From contig MEGD01000009.1 in NCBI GenBank assembly GCA_001725355.1, forward strand, positions 62,001 to 126,000: 64,000 nt of DNA, read 5' to 3'. Below are positions 34,724 through 42,683 of this stretch, one piece after another. Position 1 is the first letter of the stretch. Each line of letters starts with the position of its first letter. The notes under the pieces are model-generated. The model had not been told where the DNA came from. It saw only the letters and a list, made by a program, of their open reading frames with translations, and ran no database searches. Origin of the DNA: Novosphingobium sp. SCN 66-18. GTDB taxonomy: Bacteria > Pseudomonadota > Alphaproteobacteria > Sphingomonadales > Sphingomonadaceae. The translations under genes were made by a program, and so were the position numbers.

Positions 34724-35881
34724 TTGGCGACCATAGATACAATTGATACCTGGATCGTCGATGTCCCGACGATCCGCCCGCATGTGCTGTCGATGACCTC
34801 GATCAGTCGGCAGTCGATGGTGCTTGTGCGCGTGCGCTGTTCGGACGGGGTATCCGGGCTGGGTGAAGGGACGACGATCGGCGGGCTTGCCTATGGCGAC
34901 GAAAGCCCCGAGAGCATCAAGCTCACCATCGACACCTATTTCGCGCCGCTGCTGGTCGGCGCGGATTCCACGATGCCCGCCGCGCTGATGACGCGGCTGC
35001 GGCAGAACGTCGTGGGCAATCACTTCGCCAAGAACGCGGTGGAAACCGCGCTGCTCGATTGCGTTGCGCGGCGTGCCGGCGTGCCGCTGTCCGATCTGCT
35101 GGGCGGGCGCCAGCACGATCGCCTGCCGGTGCTGTGGACGCTGGCCAGCGGCAATACCGCGCAGGACATCGCCGAAGCCGAAGCGATGATCGCGGCCCGG
35201 CGGCACAATGTGTTCAAGCTCAAGATCGGCAAGCGTCCCCTGGCCGACGACGTCGCCCATGCCGGGGCGATCAAGCGGGCGCTGGGCGCCAGCGCCTCGG
35301 TGCGGGTGGACGTCAACCAGGCATGGGACGAACAGACCGCGCGGAAGGGTGCGCGGATGCTGGCGGACGCGGGGATCGATCTGATCGAACAGCCGCTGCC
35401 CCGCGCCGACCGGGCCGGCATGGCGCGCCTTGCCGCCAGCGCCCCCATCGCGATCATGGCGGACGAGGCATTGCGCGGCACGCATGACGCTTTCGATCTT
35501 GCGGCGATCCGCGCCGGGGATGCCTTCTCGATCAAGGCGGCGCAGGCCGGCGGGCTGATCGCGGCGGCCAAGGTCGCGGCGATCGCGGAGGCGGCACATA
35601 TCGGTCTCTATGGCGGCACCATGCTGGAAGGCAGCGTGGGCACGGCGGCGGCGGCGCACCTGTGTTCGACGTTCGCCACGCTGGCATGGGGCACCGAATT
35701 GTTCGGGCCGCTGCTCCAGACCGAGGAAATCCTCGCCACGCCGCTCGAATACGCGGACTTCGCGCTGACGGTGCCGAAGGGGCCGGGGCTCGGGATCGAG
35801 CTTGACGAGGACAAGGTCCGCCACTTCCGCCGCGATGCGCCGGAGCGCACCGTCGTCATGCTCAACCAGGTCGCGAGGTAA
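34724..35881 (+). CDS. catB: Muconate cycloisomerase
   Basis: This protein of about 385 residues from the enolase superfamily converts cis,cis-muconate to muconolactone. Key residues are visible: the K-x-K acid/base (FKLKIGK), metal ligands in RVDVNQAW, LIEQPL and MADEAL, and the GGTMLEGSVG region. I choose the TTG at 34724 because no ATG or GTG fits the conserved N-terminus (TIDTWIVDVPTIRPH) and AAAGGA precedes it. The much longer open frame upstream is antisense to catR. It is the first gene of catB-catC-catA. Confidence 0.92.
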   Translation: MATIDTIDTWIVDVPTIRPHVLSMTSISRQSMVLVRVRCSDGVSGLGEGTTIGGLAYGDESPESIKLTIDTYFAPLLVGADSTMPAALMTRLRQNVVGNHFAKNAVETALLDCVARRAGVPLSDLLGGRQHDRLPVLWTLASGNTAQDIAEAEAMIAARRHNVFKLKIGKRPLADDVAHAGAIKRALGASASVRVDVNQAWDEQTARKGARMLADAGIDLIEQPLPRADRAGMARLAASAPIAIMADEALRGTHDAFDLAAIRAGDAFSIKAAQAGGLIAAAKVAAIAEAAHIGLYGGTMLEGSVGTAAAAHLCSTFATLAWGTELFGPLLQTEEILATPLEYADFALTVPKGPGLGIELDEDKVRHFRRDAPERTVVMLNQVAR

Positions 35882-35883
35882 TC

Positions 35884-36174
35884 ATGCTCTTTCAGGTGGA
35901 AATGCTCGTCAAGGTGCCGGCGCATCTCGATCCGGCCGAGTTCGACCGGCTCAAGGCCGAGGAAAAGGCGCGGGCCGAAGACCTGCAGCGGGCCGGCACA
36001 TGGCGGCATCTGTGGCGGCACGTTGGCGCCTATGCCAACACCAGCATCTTCGATGTGGCCAGCAACGAGGAGCTTCACGCCATCCTCACCGGCCTGCCGC
36101 TGTTCCCTTTCATGGACATCACGGTGACGGCGCTGTGCCGCCATCCATCGTCAATTCACAGCGACGACCGCTGA
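35884..36174 (+). CDS. catC: Muconolactone delta-isomerase
   Basis: This 96-residue protein has the family N-terminus MLFQVEMLVKVPAHLDP and the core RAEDLQRAGTWRHLWRHVGAYANTSIFDV (broken here for length: RAEDLQRAGTW, LWRHVGAYANTS, FDV). It shifts the double bond of muconolactone to give 3-oxoadipate enol-lactone. It begins two bases after the catB stop with GAGGTAA as ribosome site, so the genes are cotranscribed. Its length is normal. Confidence 0.95.
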   Translation: MLFQVEMLVKVPAHLDPAEFDRLKAEEKARAEDLQRAGTWRHLWRHVGAYANTSIFDVASNEELHAILTGLPLFPFMDITVTALCRHPSSIHSDDR

Positions 36175-36201
36175 GGTCGCGCAAGCTCAAGGAGAGGTTT
36201 C

Positions 36202-37131
36202 ATGGCATCACAACTCGTGCAGGAATCCGGCGTGCAGAGCTATCTCGACCGCATTGCCGGCGTGGACGAAGCTGGCGGTGACGTGCGCACCAAGGCGATC
36301 GTGCGGCGTATCGTGTCAGACCTGTTCACCACCATCGACGATTTCGACGTGACGGCCGAGGAATTCTGGCATGCGCTGCATTTCCTGCAGGAAGCCGCGC
36401 CGGAATTCGGGCTGATCGCGCCGGGTCTCGGCTTCGATCACTTCCTCGACATCCGGATGGACCGCGCCGACAAGGCCGCCGGCATCGCGGGCGGCACCCC
36501 GCGCACGATCGAAGGCCCGCTCTACGTTCCCGGCGCGCCGCTGGCCAAGAGCTTCGCGCGGCTGGACGATGGCACCGACACGGGCGAGACGCTGATCATG
36601 CACGGGCGCGTGTTCGATCTCGATGGCAAGCCTGTGGCCGGCGCGATCGTCGATGTCTGGCATGCCAACACCAAGGGCGGCTATTCGGTGTTCGATCCCT
36701 CGCAGACGGCCTACAACAACCGCCGCCGCATCGAGACCGGCGCCGATGGCAGCTACAAGTTCCGCAGCATCGTGCCATCGGGCTATTCGGTTCCGCCGCA
36801 GGGCGGCACGGATCGCCTGCTTTCGGCGATCGGTCGCCATGGCAACCGTCCGGCGCATATCCATTTCTTCGTGTCCGCGCCGGGCCATCGCCATCTGACC
36901 ACGCAGATCAACATCAACGGCGATCCCTATCTGCACGACGATTTCGCCTTCGCCACGCACGATGATCTCATCCCCGAGATCGTGCGCCGCGAGGAACCGG
37001 AAGCGATCCATGCCGAGAACCTCAACGGCCCGTTCAGTGAAATCGCTTTCGATTTCGTGCTGCACCCGGCCGCCGATACCGCCGAAACCGAACTCATGGC
37101 CCGCCATCGCGCGCCGGCGGTAGCGGCCTGA
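36202..37131 (+). CDS. catA: Catechol 1,2-dioxygenase
   Basis: This 309-residue intradiol dioxygenase cleaves catechol to cis,cis-muconate using Fe(III). The four ligands are recognisable as Y161 (GGYSVFD), Y195 (SGYSVPPQ), H219 and H221 (RPAHIHFF). The N-terminal helical dimerisation domain is present. AAGGAGAGG precedes the ATG. It is the third gene of the cat operon and takes catechol expected from indole-3-acetic acid breakdown by the iac genes or from other aromatics. Confidence 0.95.
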   Translation: MASQLVQESGVQSYLDRIAGVDEAGGDVRTKAIVRRIVSDLFTTIDDFDVTAEEFWHALHFLQEAAPEFGLIAPGLGFDHFLDIRMDRADKAAGIAGGTPRTIEGPLYVPGAPLAKSFARLDDGTDTGETLIMHGRVFDLDGKPVAGAIVDVWHANTKGGYSVFDPSQTAYNNRRRIETGADGSYKFRSIVPSGYSVPPQGGTDRLLSAIGRHGNRPAHIHFFVSAPGHRHLTTQININGDPYLHDDFAFATHDDLIPEIVRREEPEAIHAENLNGPFSEIAFDFVLHPAADTAETELMARHRAPAVAA

Positions 37132-37154
37132 TCCCGCGCAACGATCGCACTGCC

Positions 37155-37188
37155 GGGACCATGCGCCGTGGGGACGGCGCGTGGTCCC
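37155..37188 (+). terminator. Strong hairpin between catA and the enol-lactonase gene
   Basis: A 15-bp stem (37155-37169 with 37174-37188, one G-T pair) closes a GGGG loop. It begins 24 bases after the catA stop. No U-run follows, so it may be an imperfect terminator or a processing/stability hairpin that sets a lower level for the downstream gene. Confidence 0.5.
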
Positions 37189-37219
37189 TGCGCCTTTGGC
37201 AATGATGGAGACGAGCGGC

Positions 37220-38020
37220 ATGATCGAAACGGGAATGGCGACGGTGGGCGATGGTTGCGCGATCGCGTGGCGCATGGACGGTCCGGAGGACGGAGCGGGA
37301 GATGCGCCGGTCGTCATCCTGTCCAACTCGCTCGGCACCGCGATGGACATGTGGTCGGCGCAGGTGGCGGCGCTGGCCGCCCGCTTCCGGGTGCTGCGCT
37401 ATGACACGCGCGGCCATGGCCGCTCCGACGCTCCTGCCGGCGCCTACGGGCTGGACCGACTGGGGCGCGACGTTCTCGACCTGATGGATGCGCTTGGCAT
37501 CGCACGCGCGCATTTCTGCGGACTGTCGCTCGGCGGGATGACCGGCCAGTGGCTCGGCGTCCATGCGCCCGACCGGTTCGACCGGCTCGTGCTGGCCAAC
37601 ACCGCTGCCTGCATGGGGCCGCCTTCGGGATGGCAGTCGCGCATTGCCAGCGTACTGGAGAACGGCTTGGCGGGGATGACCTCGGCCATTCTCGAACGCT
37701 GGTTCACCCCCGAATTCCGCGCCGCCGCGCCCGACGGCATAGCACCGGTGCGCGAGGGACTGCTGGCGACGTCGCCCGCGGGCTATGCCGGGTGCTGCGC
37801 CGCGATCCGCGACATGGACATGCGCCCGGTGATCGGCCTGATCGACCTGCCCACGCTGGTGATCGCCGGCGCCCGTGACCCGGCCACGCCGCCGGCCGAC
37901 GCCGAAGTCCTTGCCGCCCGGATTGCGGGATCGCAACTGGTCACGCTCGACGCCGCGCATCTGTCGAATATCGAACAACCCGCGGCGTTCAACGCCGCGC
38001 TGCTCGATTTCCTCAGTTGA
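37220..38020 (+). CDS. pcaD: 3-oxoadipate enol-lactonase
   Basis: This 266-residue alpha/beta hydrolase has its nucleophile in CGLSLGGM (S103), His in LDAAHLSNIEQP and the N-terminal NSLGTAMDMW oxyanion region typical of PcaD/CatD. It opens the enol-lactone to 3-oxoadipate, the last step of this branch. I choose the ATG at 37220 because GGAG lies nine bases upstream. Its end overlaps the end of the convergent AraC gene by eight bases. Later steps (CoA transferase, thiolase) are not in the window. Confidence 0.92.
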   Translation: MIETGMATVGDGCAIAWRMDGPEDGAGDAPVVILSNSLGTAMDMWSAQVAALAARFRVLRYDTRGHGRSDAPAGAYGLDRLGRDVLDLMDALGIARAHFCGLSLGGMTGQWLGVHAPDRFDRLVLANTAACMGPPSGWQSRIASVLENGLAGMTSAILERWFTPEFRAAAPDGIAPVREGLLATSPAGYAGCCAAIRDMDMRPVIGLIDLPTLVIAGARDPATPPADAEVLAARIAGSQLVTLDAAHLSNIEQPAAFNAALLDFLS

Positions 38021-39101
38021 GGTTGCGCAGCGTTTCCGAAGGCAGTTCGCCGAACATCTTGCGATATTGCGCGGAAAAGCGGCCGAACTGGTAAAAGCCC
38101 CATTTGCAGGCAACCGACGTAACCGATGTGCCCGGCTCTGCCTGGCGCAGATCGTCCCGCGCGCGCTCCAGCCGCACGGCCTTGAGGAAAGCCATCGGCG
38201 AGGTGCCGCGAAAGCGGCGGAAGCCGTCGAACAGCGCACGGGCGCTGACGCCGCTCACATCGACCAACTGGTCCAGCGTCACCGGCTCGGCGGCATGGGC
38301 GATGATGAACTGCTCCACGCGGCGGACGTGGTGCGGGGCAATCTTGCACGGCTGCGGGCGCAGATGCTCCGAATAATTGTTGGGGTGGCTTTCCAGCAGT
38401 TTCAGGATCAGCAGCGTTTCAAGGCTTCCCAGCACCGCGCGGCTTTCGCTTCCCGATGCGGCGGAAAGTTCCATGCTGAGCAACGAGGCATAGTGCCACC
38501 AGTGCGCGTTCTCGGCACAGACCGGCATCTCTTGCGCGAATTCGAGTTCGCGGCTGAGCGGACGGCCGAGCATCATCGTGGCGTGGTGGTCGAGCGCCCG
38601 GTTGCTGATCTGGACCACGCGCTGCGTGCAGTCGGCGGACCAGTGCATCCGTTTGAGATCGCGCGTATTCACCACCGAAGCGATCGCCGGAGTGCTCAGG
38701 ACGGTTCCCTGGCGCGTGCCGATCTCGGCCACCCCCGCGAGCGGCTGCATCAGCAGCAGCATGTCCTCGTCCTCGATCCCTTCGATCGAGACTTCCGCGC
38801 CATAGGTCATCGCCCCGATGCCGATGTCGTTGAGGCGCTTGTGGTTGAGCCATGCGTCGAGCCGCTCGCCGCGCCGCGCCACCGAGAGGTGGTGCGGGCA
38901 ATAGGTCCGCGCGATGTGCTCGCGCACTTCGCTGAGGCTGTTGGACGAAAAGACGGCAAAGCCCGGCAATGTCTCGCAGGCATTGCCGCCCGTCATCATG
39001 GCAATCTGGCCGCCAAGGCCCGAAATGGAACCGCTGCCCACTGTTCCCCCCGTGATTTTGCCTCTCGTGATTTTGCTCCCTGTTTTGACAGTCAGGATCA
39101 T
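38013..39101 (-). CDS. AraC-family transcriptional regulator
   Basis: This protein of up to 362 residues has a C-terminal double helix-turn-helix (VTLDQLVDVSGVSARALFDGF; SVACKWGFYQFGRFSAQYR) and an AraC_binding_2-type sensor with CPHHL. It is paralogous to the regulator at 993-2033. The start is uncertain: an ATG at 39101 gives an odd N-terminus encoded partly by a 15-base repeat, while the ATG at 38999 (MMTGGNACETL) fits the paralogue better. It follows the TonB-SDR genes in the same direction and probably controls them. Confidence 0.88.
   Translation of the reverse strand: MILTVKTGSKITRGKITGGTVGSGSISGLGGQIAMMTGGNACETLPGFAVFSSNSLSEVREHIARTYCPHHLSVARRGERLDAWLNHKRLNDIGIGAMTYGAEVSIEGIEDEDMLLLMQPLAGVAEIGTRQGTVLSTPAIASVVNTRDLKRMHWSADCTQRVVQISNRALDHHATMMLGRPLSRELEFAQEMPVCAENAHWWHYASLLSMELSAASGSESRAVLGSLETLLILKLLESHPNNYSEHLRPQPCKIAPHHVRRVEQFIIAHAAEPVTLDQLVDVSGVSARALFDGFRRFRGTSPMAFLKAVRLERARDDLRQAEPGTSVTSVACKWGFYQFGRFSAQYRKMFGELPSETLRNLN
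39051..39076. repeat. Direct repeat with 15-base period
   Basis: CGTGATTTTGC occurs at 39051-39061 and again at 39066-39076. It lies inside the longest reading of the AraC gene but outside it if translation starts at 38999. AraC proteins bind direct repeats, so this could be an operator rather than coding sequence. Confidence 0.4.
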
Positions 39102-39220
39102 ACGGGCACCGTGGAGAGTCAATGGGCAGGGACGAGGCGCGAACCCCTGAATTCTGCGCCCGAAGGCTGCTTTCCGCGCTGGCATGTCACCGATGCGACA
39201 GGCGTGGCGCGGATCGGGGA

Positions 39221-40018
39221 TTATGCGGTCATCAGCCGGGCGATCGGATCGTCGCGCTGTTCCGGCCCCAGCGCCAGATAGCCGCCATCCACGGCCACTT
39301 CCGCGCCGTTCATGAAACGCGCCGCGTCCGAGCAGAGGAAGACTACCACGTCCGCCACTTCCGCCGCGTCGGCGATCCGGCCGGGCATGTGGAACACCCC
39401 GCCCACCGCATCGGCTTTCGCCCGATCGTCCGCGCTCATGGCAAGGATGGCGTTGGACCACGTCCATGCCGGCGTCACCGCGTTGACACGCACGCCACGG
39501 CGCGCGAATTCCAGCGCCTGGCTGCGCGTGAGCTGCGCCACGGCAGCCTTGATCGCCGGATAGACGAAGCGTCCCTTCTGCGCGCGATGGCCGCTGACGC
39601 TGGAGAAGTTGACGATTGCGCCGGCATGGGCGGCAAGGTGTTCCTGCGCCAGTTGCGCGAACATCGCGCCACCGACCAGCCCGATGTCGAGCGCCTTGAG
39701 CCAGGTTTCACGCTTCGTCGCCAGCCCGTCGTCGAGGTAGGAGGTCGTCACGTTGACGAGGAAGTCCAGCCGCCCGAACCGCGCGATCATGCGGGCGATG
39801 CAGGCTTCGATCGCCGTATCGGACGTGACGTCGGTTTCGACGAACAGGGCCTCGGAGCCGAGATCGGCTTCGGCGCGCTCGCCGCCTGCGCGGTCGATAT
39901 CCGCGATGACCACCCGGACGCCTTGCGCGAGGAAGGCGCGGGCGACCGCCACCCCGATCAGGGTGGCGCCCCCGGCGATGATGGCGGCGCGCCCCGCCAG
40001 TTCTTCGTACCGCGCCAT
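39221..40018 (-). CDS. Short-chain dehydrogenase/reductase
   Basis: This 265-residue SDR has the cofactor motif GGATLIGVAVA, D-V-T near residue 65, the catalytic Ser in NFSSVSG and Y-x3-K in YPAIKAA. The usual NAG motif reads NVTTSY here. The ATG at 40018 follows the TonB receptor stop by two bases, so the genes are cotranscribed. It probably oxidises or reduces an alcohol or dihydrodiol of the compound taken up by that receptor; the substrate is unknown. Confidence 0.88.
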   Translation of the reverse strand: MARYEELAGRAAIIAGGATLIGVAVARAFLAQGVRVVIADIDRAGGERAEADLGSEALFVETDVTSDTAIEACIARMIARFGRLDFLVNVTTSYLDDGLATKRETWLKALDIGLVGGAMFAQLAQEHLAAHAGAIVNFSSVSGHRAQKGRFVYPAIKAAVAQLTRSQALEFARRGVRVNAVTPAWTWSNAILAMSADDRAKADAVGGVFHMPGRIADAAEVADVVVFLCSDAARFMNGAEVAVDGGYLALGPEQRDDPIARLMTA

Positions 40019-40020
40019 GG

Positions 40021-42423
40021 TCAGAACGACCACTTGAGGCCGGCCGACCATTCGCGCGGCCGTGCGTAGAGTTTTTCGTAGAGCCCGAACGATGCGCCAT
40101 AGACCCCGGTCTGAAGGTACTGCTTGTCGGTCAGGTTGGTCACGCCCGCGAAGACCGAAACCTTTTCGCCGGGGAAAGTGTAGGTCACGTTGGCGTTGAA
40201 CAGGCTGTAGCCCGGCTGGTAGAGTTCAGGCGAATTGAGCGCGTCCATGTAGGCGCCCGAACGGTACGACCAGTCGACCCGCGCCCGCACGTTGCCGCCG
40301 TTTGCGAGTTCCACGCTCTTGGAGACAGCGCCGCTCAGGCTCCAGTTGGAAACGCGTTCGAACTTCGATGCCAGCGTGATTTCGGCGGCGGCGGGATCGA
40401 TCGCGGTGAACCGGGGGTGCAGATAGCCCAGGCTGCCCTCCAGGAACCAGCCGGCGCCGGCGTCGAGGCGGCCCTCCAGTTCCAGCCCCTTGATCTCGGC
40501 CGAAGCCGCGTTCTTGGTGACCGGCGCGATGCCGGTGAAGACCTGCACCTGCAGTTCATCGTACTTGGTCAGGAACAGGGCGCCGTTCAGCGTCAGGCGG
40601 CGGTTGAACAGCTTCGACTTGAAGCCGATTTCATAGGCCGTGGCCTTTTCCGCGCCGAACTGGGGAATATTCGCCTGCGGCGGGAACACGCGCTGGACGA
40701 ATCCGCCGCTCTTGAACCCTTTCGAGAACGAGGCATAGGCCAGCACGTTGTCCGCCACATGGAACGCGATATTGGCGCTGGGCGTTACCGCATCCTCGTT
40801 GCGATAGGCGGTGACATAGGGCAGCACGCGCGTCTGCGGGGTGTTCGGGCTGGCTGCGATCAGTGCGCCGCCGGTCTTGTCGACCAGGATTTCCTGATCG
40901 GGAAGGAACGACTTCTTGTCCTTGGTGTAGCGAAGGCCCACCGTCAGATCGATCAGCGGGATCGGCGTCCAGGTTGCCTGTCCGAACGCGGCATAGCTTT
41001 TCGTGGCGAACTTGCCGCCTGACCGGAAGGTCACCGGCGTAAAGTCCAGATTATTGATATTGTTGCCGTTCTCGTTGAAGTAATAGAGGCCGACCACGTA
41101 TTTCAGCGTGTCGTCCGCGGTATTGCCCAGCACCTGCAGTTCCTGACTGAACTGGTGCTGCTTGAGGATGTCCGCCAGGTGCAGGATCGTGAACGGCGAA
41201 TGATCGCCATCGCGGGCATAATCGCCGCTGACGTGGCGGTAGGCGGTGATCGACTTCAGTTGCACCGGGCCGAGATCCCAATCGATCACGGCCTGCGCCC
41301 CCCACAGGTCGTTCCTCGCATATTGCGGGCCCGTGCCGGCATCGGCGCCGTCGCCCACGATAAAGCGGTTGCTGAAGCAGGCCGCGGCATTGCCTTGTGG
41401 GCTGTAGGGCGCGAACGCGAAGCACGGCTGCCCGCCCAGCAGCGTGGCGAAATAGTTGTGCAGCAGCGTAAAGTTGTCGGTGGGCGCATCGAACGGCGGA
41501 TTCAGCACATAGGCGCCCGCCGTGGCCGGGCTGCCGGGTGGCAGCATCGGCAGGTTCTGCGGGTTGAAGATGGCGGACTTGTACGTGACGCCCGAGAGCA
41601 CGAAAGCCGGGCCGTTGGTGCGATCGCGCGTTCCTTCCACCGCAAGATTGACCTCGAACGTGCTGCTTGGCTTCCAGCGCAGGTCGAACCGGCCGGTCAG
41701 CGTGCCGACATCGCCCAACTCGCGGCCATCGACGAGGTGCCTGACGTAGCCATCGCGGTTGAAGGTGGCGACGGTGACCTTGGAGAACAGCGTGTCCGAA
41801 AGCGGGATGTTGGCGCTCGCCTTCACGTCGATGCGGCTGAAGCGGCCGGTCGTGACCTGCAGGTTGCCCGATGGCGTTTCATCCGGCTTTTTCGTGGTGA
41901 TGCTGATCGCGCCGCCGATAGTATTGCGGCCGAACAGCGTGCCTTGCGGCCCGCGCAGGATCTCGACACGTTCGACGTCGACCAGATCGAGCAGTGCGCC
42001 GACCGAACGGGCGACATAGACGCCATCGACATAGACGCCCACGCCGGGTTCGGTGGTGGGCAGGAATTCCTTCTGCCCGATCCCGCGAATGTAGATCGCC
42101 GCCGACGATCCCGCACCGCCGAAGCTGGGGTTGTTCTGCAAGGTCATGTTCGGGGTGAAGCTGGCAAGGCCATCGATCTTCTGCACGCCGCGCGCCTCGA
42201 TCGCCGCGCCCGAGAAGGCGGAGATGGCCAGCGGGACGGATTGCGCGCTTTCCTCGCGCTTGCGGGCCGTGACCACGATGTCGCCGGCCAGCGGATCGGC
42301 CGCGGACGCGCTTTCGGTGGCAGGTGCGGCCGCCTGCGCCATGGCGATGCCGGGCAGGGCCACGGATGTGGAAAGGGATACGAGCAATCCCGCAAGGCGC
42401 GGGCCATTGAACAGAGCAGTCAT
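40021..42423 (-). CDS. TonB-dependent outer-membrane receptor
   Basis: This 800-residue protein has a signal peptide ending at GIAMAQA, a TonB-box-like DIVVTARKREESAQ, plug motifs (FTPNMTLQNNPSFGGAG, RGPQGTLFGRNTIGGAIS) and a barrel ending in EWSAGLKWSF. This subtype is abundant in sphingomonads and is often linked to aromatic or steroid-like substrates. It is operonic with the SDR and probably the AraC gene. The flavin monooxygenase and iac genes are divergent from it, so it may import an indolic or aromatic compound. Confidence 0.94.
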   Translation of the reverse strand: MTALFNGPRLAGLLVSLSTSVALPGIAMAQAAAPATESASAADPLAGDIVVTARKREESAQSVPLAISAFSGAAIEARGVQKIDGLASFTPNMTLQNNPSFGGAGSSAAIYIRGIGQKEFLPTTEPGVGVYVDGVYVARSVGALLDLVDVERVEILRGPQGTLFGRNTIGGAISITTKKPDETPSGNLQVTTGRFSRIDVKASANIPLSDTLFSKVTVATFNRDGYVRHLVDGRELGDVGTLTGRFDLRWKPSSTFEVNLAVEGTRDRTNGPAFVLSGVTYKSAIFNPQNLPMLPPGSPATAGAYVLNPPFDAPTDNFTLLHNYFATLLGGQPCFAFAPYSPQGNAAACFSNRFIVGDGADAGTGPQYARNDLWGAQAVIDWDLGPVQLKSITAYRHVSGDYARDGDHSPFTILHLADILKQHQFSQELQVLGNTADDTLKYVVGLYYFNENGNNINNLDFTPVTFRSGGKFATKSYAAFGQATWTPIPLIDLTVGLRYTKDKKSFLPDQEILVDKTGGALIAASPNTPQTRVLPYVTAYRNEDAVTPSANIAFHVADNVLAYASFSKGFKSGGFVQRVFPPQANIPQFGAEKATAYEIGFKSKLFNRRLTLNGALFLTKYDELQVQVFTGIAPVTKNAASAEIKGLELEGRLDAGAGWFLEGSLGYLHPRFTAIDPAAAEITLASKFERVSNWSLSGAVSKSVELANGGNVRARVDWSYRSGAYMDALNSPELYQPGYSLFNANVTYTFPGEKVSVFAGVTNLTDKQYLQTGVYGASFGLYEKLYARPREWSAGLKWSF

Positions 42424-42531
42424 ATTTCCCCCCAGGGATCATGGAAGATCGCTTGATCCGTTCGGTCGACGGAGTGGGGTGCATCTCGTCACGGGTTGGC
42501 GCGGGGGAATATTCAGCGGCTGCAGGCAATG

Positions 42532-42625
42532 TGCGCCCAGTGCGACTTTGCATGCGTTTGCCGCAGGCGGCGCGGGCGTGCCGTGCAAATGCTGCCGCCC
42601 GCGCACAATCCACGCACTGGGCGCA
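42532..42625. repeat. Nested inverted repeats between TonB receptor and monooxygenase genes
   Basis: TGCGCCCAGTGCG (42532-42544) is an exact inverted repeat of CGCACTGGGCGCA (42613-42625). Inside it TTTGCA (42547-42552) pairs with TGCAAA (42584-42589). It lies in the 260-base divergent region and could be a looping operator pair or a folded leader. No other function is evident in this region. Confidence 0.45.
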
Positions 42626-42683
42626 TAGGCCGCCCGCGCCGCGAAACCCTACCCGATGTCCTGTCGCATAGGGGATAGACAGG

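Noticed and set aside
42507-42514. GAATATTC as a second MarR operator before the TonB receptor
   Set aside because: Only the 8-bp core matches the iac palindrome, and the same 8-mer occurs in coding sequence near 4492.
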